A stretch of DNA of 64,000 nucleotides from JABCYV01 sp963729325 (GTDB taxonomy: Bacteria > Acidobacteriota > Terriglobia > Terriglobales > Acidobacteriaceae). The translations under genes and the position numbers were made by a program. Position 1 is the first letter of the stretch. Each line of letters opens with the position of its first letter. The stretch lies in contig CAVSNS010000053.1 in the NCBI GenBank assembly GCA_963729325.1, forward strand, positions 124,001 to 188,000, written 5' to 3'. Positions 58,875 through 64,000 of this stretch are shown one piece after another. The notes beneath the pieces are model-generated. The model saw nothing but the letters and a program-made list of their open reading frames with translations, had not been told where the DNA came from and made no database searches.

Positions 58875-58934
58875 TGAGCTTACCGCCAGAAAGAACCGCG
58901 TCTCATACAAAGACTCAAAAGAAAAGTGCGACTG

Positions 58935-58956
58935 GTTAGTTCGATGGTCATCTAAC
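58935..58956. promoter_or_regulatory. Candidate ArsR operator
   Basis: GTTAG, 12 bases, CTAAC: a dyad in the divergent spacer between arsR and the SDR gene, which holds no gene (58875-59052). Confidence 0.3.
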
Positions 58957-59052
58957 TGTCTAATTATTAAACGTGCCCGTAGAACGGTGAGCACGGATGC
59001 CCCGAATCAGGGGCAGAGAATTTCACAAAAAAGATAAATAGAGGAGATTGGC

Positions 59053-59803
59053 ATGAAGAGGCTCGAAGGAAAAGTAGCGGTAGTGACCGGCGGAAACAGC
59101 GGCATCGGACTGGCAACGGCCAAGCGCTTTCAGGAAGAAGGTGCGCGGGTAGCCATCTCCGGTCGAGACAGGAAAACGCTCGATGAGGCGGTGAAAACGA
59201 TCGGAAATGGCCTGGTTGCGGTGCAGGCGGACGTGTCCAAACTCGCGGACGTGGACAAGCTGTACGCGCGAGGTTTCGCAGAAGCTGGGAAAGATTGATG
59301 TGTTGTTCGTAAACGCGGGCATCGTGAAGGTTGTGCCACTTGCCGAGACATCCGAAAGCGCCTACGACGAGCAGTTTGACATCAATATCAAGGGAGCGTA
59401 CTTCACAATCCAGAAAGCGTTGCCCTTCCTCAATGACGGTGCGTCGATCATCTTGAACACCAGCGTGGCAGATATCAAGGGCACCGTCGGCGTCAGCGCG
59501 TATTCTGCAACCAAGGCAGCGCTACGATCTTTGGCGCGAACCGCAGCTGCGGAACTGGCAGAGCGCGGCATTCGCGTGAATACGGTTGCGCCAGGTCCGA
59601 TTGTTACGCCGATCTTTGGCAGGGCCGGGTTGCCCAAGGAAGCCATCGATGAATTCGCGAAGGAGATCGTTGCGAAGGTTCCGATGAAGCGCTTTGGACA
59701 ACCCGAGGAAGTGGCTGCGGCTGTCGCGTTCTTGGCTTCACAAGATGCCTCGTACATCACCGGCGTGGAAATCAACGTAGACGGCGGGATGGGACAAATC
59801 TAA
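59053..59803 (+). CDS. SDR-family oxidoreductase, frameshifted
   Basis: NAD(P)H short-chain dehydrogenase of about 250 residues: cofactor motif VTGGNSGIGLATAKRF, VNAG after the break, and the YxxxK catalytic pair in YSATKAALRSL. End: FLASQDASYITGVEINVDGG. An extra base near 59267 shifts the frame between KLYA and SQKLGKIDVLFVN. Divergent from the ArsR gene, which may control it. Substrate unknown. Confidence 0.93.
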
Positions 59804-59858
59804 ACCGCGTGGGTCCAGGCGAGGTATCGGCAGGAGACCTAGTGGAGGCAGGGTTAGC

Positions 59859-59995
59859 GGCTCAGTTTGGGATGGTGTCATCCTGAACAAGCGTTTTTTG
59901 TCCGCAGTGAAGGATCTAGGCGAGCCGCGCGAAGCGTCGCGTTCTTTGCGACGCAATAATAGCGCGTTGGGCTCGCTTCTACCTTAAACTGAGCC
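59859..59995. mobile_element. MITE-like element, second copy
   Basis: GGCTCAGTTTGG at the left and AAACTGAGCC at the right form terminal inverted repeats. Inside are TGTCATCCTGAAC, GTGAAGGATCTAGGCGAGCC and TCGCGTTCTTTGCGACGCAATA, in the same order as 7731-7863. A direct 10-base word GCAGGGTTAG stands outside both ends (59848 and 60002), possibly a target duplication. Confidence 0.65.
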
Positions 59996-60365
59996 ACTGA
60001 AGCAGGGTTAGGTTTCATCTAGATGGATTTTTCCCACTTCCCCCTCATGAACCAGCTTCCCCGCTGCCTGAACCACCAGATTAAGTTTCCAATCCTCGAT
60101 TGTCGTCCCACGGATTACCAGGCAGATTCCTGTCGACTTGGGTACTGCCTGCAGCAATTCCTGCTCGTTCGGTCATTCACGAATATTTCCCGCTTCTCGT
60201 CATGCTGCCCTGCGCTGGAAAGTGATCAAGGGCTCGGCGAGAAGCTCGAATCCGCACTCTTGTCCCACTGATTACTACAAAGATTCTTATCAACCTGACT
60301 CCTATCTCGTCCGTTTCTGCGCGCGCGTTTTCAAAATCTGAAATCTAAAATCTTCAATCTTCGCA
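59996..60365. other. Non-coding stretch
   Basis: No credible gene. It has two diverged copies of a 40-base unit (starting CCCACGGATTACC and CCCACTGATTAC) and AATCTGAAATC-type words near 60340. Codon-like structure is absent. Confidence 0.4.
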
Positions 60366-60390
60366 ATAAAAAAGGCGGCCAAAGCCGCCT
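60366..60390 (-). terminator. Rho-independent terminator after parB
   Basis: Minus strand: AGGCGGC, TTTG loop, GCCGCCT, TTTTTATTGC. Perfect stem directly after the parB stop. Confidence 0.88.
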
Positions 60391-60413
60391 CAGTAACCAC
60401 TAGCCACTAATAG

Positions 60414-61421
60414 CTAGCCCCTTCCTTTCAGCATCTCCACCACCCGATCAAAATCCTCCAGCGAAGCGTACTCGATCACGATCTTCCCTTTACCTTTCCG
60501 GTCAGCGATGCGCACCCGCACTCCCAGCAGTCTCTCTAGCTCTGTCTGGGCCGCGTGCACGTTGGGATCCTGCCACCGCGCCTGGCCGGTTTTTTTCGGC
60601 TCGAGGATGGCTGCGTTGGTTCGGTCAACCAGGTCTTTCAGTTGCGCCACCGACAAATGCTTGAGCACTGCTTCATCGGCAATGCGATGAATACTGTCCG
60701 GGTCGGTCAGTTGCAGCAGCACCCGCGCCTCACTGAATCCCAAGTCGCCCTCCGCCAGATAATGCTGCACCATGGGCGGAAGCTTCAGCAGCCGCATGTA
60801 ATTAGAAACCGATTCGCGCGAGATTCCGGTGCGCTGCCCAATCTGGTCCTGCGTCAGGCCGAAATCGCGGCTCAGGCGGGCGAAGCCGTTCGCCTGCTCC
60901 AGGCAATTCAGGTCTTGCCGCTGCAGGTTTTCGACAATCGTCATCTCCGCCGCTTGCTGATCGGACACGCTGCGAACAATCGCGGGGATGGTCGTCTTCC
61001 CCGCCAGCCGTGAAGCTCGGCAGCGCCGTTCGCCGAGGACCAGAACGTAACGGCCCTCGGGCGTCGGACGCACCACGATCGCCTGCACCACGCCGTTGAC
61101 CCGAATCGATTCGGCCAACTCCGCCAGAGCTTCCTTGTCGAAGACTTGCCGCGTTTGGTACGGGTTGGAGTCGATCTGGTCGAGCGGAATCTGCGCTACC
61201 GCATTTCCCGCTGCCCGCGCAGCCTGGGCCTGGACCTCGGGCAAAACCGCGCTATGTACAGCTCCCGCCGGTTGGACAGGCGCGGCAGATGGAACCGCAG
61301 TCCCCGCGACCATCCGCGGCCCCGCGGGCAGCAGGGAATCCAGCCCTCGCCCTAATGCTTTCCTCTTCTCCGGCGCCGTTGTCTTCTCGGTTGCCACCAC
61401 ATTCTCCGCAGTTGTCGTCAT
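60414..61421 (-). CDS. parB: Chromosome-partitioning protein ParB
   Basis: CTPase-type DNA-binding protein that loads at parS. 335 residues: QIPLDQIDSNPYQTRQVFDK, the GERRCRASRLAGKTTIPAIV CTP-binding box, a helix-turn-helix region GLTQDQIGQRTGISRESVSN, YMRLLKLPPMVQHYLAEGDL, and a C-terminal dimer domain ending RVRIADRKGKGKIVIEYASL. Start at 61421 (MTTTAEN) has GAGGG upstream; longer in-frame options exist. Downstream of parA; two parS sites lie within 1.4 kb. Confidence 0.95.
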   Translation of the reverse strand: MTTTAENVVATEKTTAPEKRKALGRGLDSLLPAGPRMVAGTAVPSAAPVQPAGAVHSAVLPEVQAQAARAAGNAVAQIPLDQIDSNPYQTRQVFDKEALAELAESIRVNGVVQAIVVRPTPEGRYVLVLGERRCRASRLAGKTTIPAIVRSVSDQQAAEMTIVENLQRQDLNCLEQANGFARLSRDFGLTQDQIGQRTGISRESVSNYMRLLKLPPMVQHYLAEGDLGFSEARVLLQLTDPDSIHRIADEAVLKHLSVAQLKDLVDRTNAAILEPKKTGQARWQDPNVHAAQTELERLLGVRVRIADRKGKGKIVIEYASLEDFDRVVEMLKGRG

Positions 61422-61476
61422 TTTTCCCTCATAGATTGTCATCCTGCGCGAGCACTGTCGCGCCAATCAGCCCAAC

Positions 61477-61543
61477 CCTGTCATCCTGAGCGAGTGAACT
61501 GCTCCGCAAGGCGGAGCAGAGAATGAGTCGAAGGATCTCGTGC
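61477..61543. repeat. GTCATCCTGAGCG repeat between parB and parA
   Basis: TGTCATCCTGAGCGAGTG, hairpin CTGCTCCGCAAGGCGGAGCAG, GTCGAAGGATCTCGTG. A partial second unit (TTGTCATCCTGCGCGAGC) precedes it at 61437. Confidence 0.85.
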
Positions 61544-61627
61544 TCCCCGCTAGTTGCCCCGAACTCAAATTGGAGTTCGGAATCAGCCGGGTCTGACTTT
61601 TTCATATCGACATCCATCAATCTATAT

Positions 61628-61647
61628 ATATCGATACATGTCGATAT
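61628..61647. repeat. 20-bp palindrome ATATCGATACATGTCGATAT
   Basis: Arms ATATCGA/TCGATAT around TACATG, at the 3' end of parA and upstream of parB. A near-identical copy (ATATCGATGTATGTCGATAT) lies at 63551-63570 in the rsmG 5' region. Not parS. Confidence 0.7.
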
Positions 61648-61648
61648 A

Positions 61649-62488
61649 CTAAGCCGTCTTGTCCATTTCTTCCGCGGTCTTCTCCTGGCCCTCGGCCGTT
61701 TCCGGCGCAGCCACTTCCTGCGTCGGCAGATGATGCGAAATAATCTCCTTCGCTAGCCGAATGTAACTCTCGGCTCCGCGCGATCGCACATCATAGAGCA
61801 GCGCCGGCTTGCCATGGCTTGGAGCCTCCGCCAGCCGGATGTTCCGCGGGATCGTGGTCTGGCACAGCTTCTCTCCGAAGAATCGCCTCAACTCCGCCGT
61901 CACCTGCTGCGCCAGGTTCGTGCGTTCGTCGAACATGGTCAAGACCACGCCTTCGATCATCAGTTCGGGATTGAAGCTACCCCGAATGCGCTCGACCGTA
62001 TCCAGCAGCTCGGAGACGCCCTCCAGGGCAAAGTATTCCGCCTGCATCGGAATAAGCACCGCATCCGCAGCCACCAGCGCATTCAAAGTGAGCAGATCGA
62101 GAGCCGGTGGGCAATCAAGGACTATGAACTGGAAGCGTTCGCGCAAAGGCGCAAGCGCATCACGCAGACGAAACTCCCGGCGCTCGCCTTCCACGAGTTC
62201 TAGGTTTGCGCCGATCAGATTCTTGTGTGCAGGAATGATCCAGAGTTGTTCAAGCCCGGTGGCCTGAAGCGCATTCTCCGCTCCAGCGGCTCCCATCAGT
62301 AAGTGGTAGGTGCTGATTCTCTCCGGATCTTTAACCAAGCCGAGGCCGCTGGTGGCATTAGACTGCGGATCGCAATCGACAAGCAGGGTATCTACTTCCG
62401 CCGCAGCAAGGGATGAGGCCAGATTGATGGCAGTCGTGGTTTTGCCCACGCCGCCCTTCTGGTTGGCTACCGCGATGACGCGTCCCAT
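61649..62488 (-). CDS. parA: Chromosome-partitioning ATPase ParA (Soj)
   Basis: Deviant Walker-A ATPase of 279 residues: MGRVIAVANQKGGVGKTTTA, ANLASSLAAAEVDTLLVDCD with DPQSNATSGLG, FIVLDCPPALDLLTLNALVA and ADAVLIPMQAEYFALEGVSE. The C-terminus is acidic. Lies between rsmG upstream and parB downstream, the usual rsmG-parA-parB order, with parS sites between rsmG and parA. Confidence 0.97.
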   Translation of the reverse strand: MGRVIAVANQKGGVGKTTTAINLASSLAAAEVDTLLVDCDPQSNATSGLGLVKDPERISTYHLLMGAAGAENALQATGLEQLWIIPAHKNLIGANLELVEGERREFRLRDALAPLRERFQFIVLDCPPALDLLTLNALVAADAVLIPMQAEYFALEGVSELLDTVERIRGSFNPELMIEGVVLTMFDERTNLAQQVTAELRRFFGEKLCQTTIPRNIRLAEAPSHGKPALLYDVRSRGAESYIRLAKEIISHHLPTQEVAAPETAEGQEKTAEEMDKTA

Positions 62489-62636
62489 TCAGATTTTCGG
62501 AGAATCTAGAGTTCTTGCAGCATAGTGCGAAGTCGATTGTCATTTGCAATGACGAATTTTGATGCAACCTAAGAATCAGCGATTTCGTTGAGCCGATTGT
62601 TGTTTCTGATCGATTCCGCCTTGCATTTCCACAGAG

Positions 62637-62652
62637 TGTTCCACGTGGAACA
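62637..62652. promoter_or_regulatory. parS centromere site 1
   Basis: TGTTCCACGTGGAACA, a perfect 16-bp palindrome matching the parS consensus (TGTTNCACGTGAAACA-type) with C/G at the variable pair. 150 bases upstream of parA. Confidence 0.92.
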
Positions 62653-62735
62653 TTTTCTGTCGTCTAGTGCCGTTGGCCTGTCGAATGTCCTACCCAACCG
62701 AGACCGAGAATGCGAGCGGTGCGGTTTCGCGGAAA

Positions 62736-62751
62736 CGTTCCACGTGGAACA
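62736..62751. promoter_or_regulatory. parS centromere site 2
   Basis: CGTTCCACGTGGAACA, same core (GTTCCACGTGGAAC), 99 bases after site 1. The spacing suggests paired nucleation of ParB. The rest of 62489-62982 has no gene I can support. Confidence 0.92.
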
Positions 62752-62982
62752 CTCCTTGATTTCGCTCACAAGCAGAAAGAGAAAATCGGATCCCGGAGAA
62801 GCAGAAGAAGACACGTTTTCTACAAAAGCATAAAAGAGGAAACCGGGGCGTCGGTAAGGGTGGCCTAGATTCTGTAAACCATCCCACTTGTAAGCCATTT
62901 CCCGGATGGGAAATGACCAACATCTCTGGTTCTGATGGCCGCATCTCCCACTTCGTGGTTTGATAATAGCAACCTTGATTCC

Positions 62983-63687
62983 TCAGATCCCAGAGGTCCC
63001 AAGCAGCAGGATCCGGTTGAGAGAGAGTGGTATTTGGATGGGCGGCGACCACTGGACTTTGGGGGCAAGGGAGCGGACGAGGTCGAACTGGGCTTGGCCG
63101 ATGAGCAGAGCGAGACGGCCTTGGTTCTTGGCGAGGCGAACCGCGAGAGGTAGCACAGCGTCGAAACGTTCAACGGCCCGGAGGGTGACGACATCTGCTT
63201 GGGCGTCGGGAAAGTCTTCGGCACGGCCGGCGAATACATTGACGTCCGTCAATGTAAGCGCGCGGGAGACTTCGCGGAGAAAGACAGCCTTTCTTTGGTT
63301 CGATTCGATCAGGGTCAGACGGAGATGAGGAGCCCAGATCTTTATGGGCAGACCGGGGAAGCCTGCGCCAGAACCGAGGTCCACGACATGAACGGCTGAA
63401 TCGGGCTCGGCTTTCGCGCTGGCCTCCGCCACATGGATATTTGGAAACAAGTGGCGAGCGGCGAACAGAGATTCTCCAAAGTGGCGGCTTACGATTTCTT
63501 CCGGCTGACGCACGGCAGTGAGGTTCATCCGAGTGTTCCAGCGAATGAGGATATCGATGTATGTCGATATATGTGTCAGCTGGGTAGAGGACAGAACTGC
63601 GGATTCCTCGCTTCGCTCGGAATGACAATCGTCCCCTAGGGGAGAAAGAAATGGCTGTAGCAGCTCGGCAATGCGAGCGAGGTCCAT
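62983..63687 (-). CDS. rsmG: 16S rRNA (guanine527-N7)-methyltransferase RsmG
   Basis: SAM-dependent methyltransferase of 234 residues. SAM-binding VHVVDLGSGAGFPGLPIKIW; LRLTLIESNQRKAVFLREVS and VVTLRAVERFDAVLPLAVRL are typical, and YIDILIRWNTRMNLTAVRQP comes before. A repeat-derived insertion encodes DDCHSERSEESAVLSS near residues 19-34. Upstream of parA. No frame break. Confidence 0.93.
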   Translation of the reverse strand: MDLARIAELLQPFLSPLGDDCHSERSEESAVLSSTQLTHISTYIDILIRWNTRMNLTAVRQPEEIVSRHFGESLFAARHLFPNIHVAEASAKAEPDSAVHVVDLGSGAGFPGLPIKIWAPHLRLTLIESNQRKAVFLREVSRALTLTDVNVFAGRAEDFPDAQADVVTLRAVERFDAVLPLAVRLAKNQGRLALLIGQAQFDLVRSLAPKVQWSPPIQIPLSLNRILLLGTSGI

Positions 63688-63816
63688 GCGATTTCAGATT
63701 GTAGATGGCTGATTGCGGATTTGCGAATTGGTATCCGCCAGGGCCAACCTCGGGTTCGCTTGGGAAAATTTTGATTTACCTCCAATCTCAACCTAAGAAC
63801 GTACGAACACGTTTAG

Positions 63817-64000
63817 ATCATTGTCGGCCAAACCATTTCGCACTACCGCAATGTTGAGAAGCTTGGCGGCGGGATGGGTATCGTCTACAAGGCTGAGGAC
63901 ACCGAGCTTGGTGAGCTGGGTCGAAAATGTCTGGTGCAGGGAGTTTCTGATTGCGAGGAAAACAAAAGAGTTACACAACACATTTTCGGCGGGCCGAAAA
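63817..64000 (+). pseudogene. Remnant of a serine/threonine protein kinase, cut by window edge
   Basis: Reading from 63817 the plus strand gives VGQTISHYRNVEKLGGGMGI then VYKAEDTELG, the glycine-rich N-terminus of bacterial Ser/Thr kinases (usually SHYRIVEKLGGGGMGVVYKAED). No start codon is in frame (a TAG immediately precedes) and one Gly of the loop is missing. The sequence soon departs from kinase (EENKRVTQHIF). A decayed fragment is likely; the edge hides the rest. Confidence 0.5.

Noticed and set aside
60023..60271. 82-codon frame after the MITE
   Set aside because: No start signal, odd composition, and it spans diverged short repeats.
22483..61543. CRISPR array from the repeated GTCATCCTGAGCG units
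   Set aside because: The units are palindromic, dispersed, and the single tandem array has no distinct spacers; no cas genes.

Overview
The window reads as a chromosomal replication-origin neighbourhood of a GC-rich Gram-negative bacterium. It is most likely an acidobacterium (Acidobacteriota/Terriglobia). I infer this from the hopanoid gene hpnH, a MscL with a C-terminal zinc ribbon, the rpmH-rnpA-yidD-yidC-khpB-mnmE block, and dense short palindromic repeats of the 'GTCATCCTGAGCG...GTCGAAGGATC' and 'GTAGGCGCGGGCGTCC' types, some translated inside genes. No rRNA, tRNA, CRISPR array or intact transposon was seen.

Layout. 1-7.4 kb: gyrB (cut by the left edge), hpnH, mscL, dnaN and dnaA; recF is not between dnaN and gyrB. 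7.4-13 kb: a long non-coding stretch with a MITE-like element, then rpmH, rnpA, yidD, yidC, khpB and mnmE, with ribosome, RNase P, membrane-insertion and tRNA-modification roles. 13-26 kb: ruvA, a secreted CBM9/DUF5916 protein, ruvB, clpB, hsp20, rlmI, a coiled-coil zinc-ribbon fusion, a metallo-beta-lactamase-fold hydrolase and a tRNA-dihydrouridine synthase. 26-31 kb: rpmE, an HU protein and the glyoxylate-shunt pair aceB-aceA, with a divergent lysR. 31-37 kb: a two-gene helicase-loader-like locus, a HAD phosphatase, a short UvrC-like nuclease, a DinB protein and threonine dehydratase. 37-44 kb: an unrecognised protein ending in a PD-(D/E)XK-type nuclease motif, tldD and pmbA, a small anchored protein, selD, a second DinB protein and an aldo/keto reductase. 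45-51 kb: the tilS-hpt-ftsH set, a thioesterase and a CADD-family protein. 51-60 kb: mnmG, ogt and a run of secreted or regulatory genes. 60-64 kb: parB, parA, two parS sites, rsmG and a kinase-like remnant at the right edge.

Quality. About thirty single-base reading-frame breaks fall in highly conserved genes (clpB has three). I treat these as probable sequencing or assembly indels, not real pseudogenes, and give each such gene its reconstructed full extent.

Highlights. selD carries an in-frame TGA exactly at the catalytic Cys/Sec position, so SelD is probably a selenoprotein. mnmG carries two in-frame copies of one palindromic repeat, and mnmE, rsmG, tilS and pmbA carry related in-frame repeat insertions. 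The HPRT-like protein between tilS and ftsH lacks key catalytic acids. A roughly 540-residue nuclease-like protein is unassigned. Two near-identical 20-bp palindromes lie in the rsmG-parA-parB locus.
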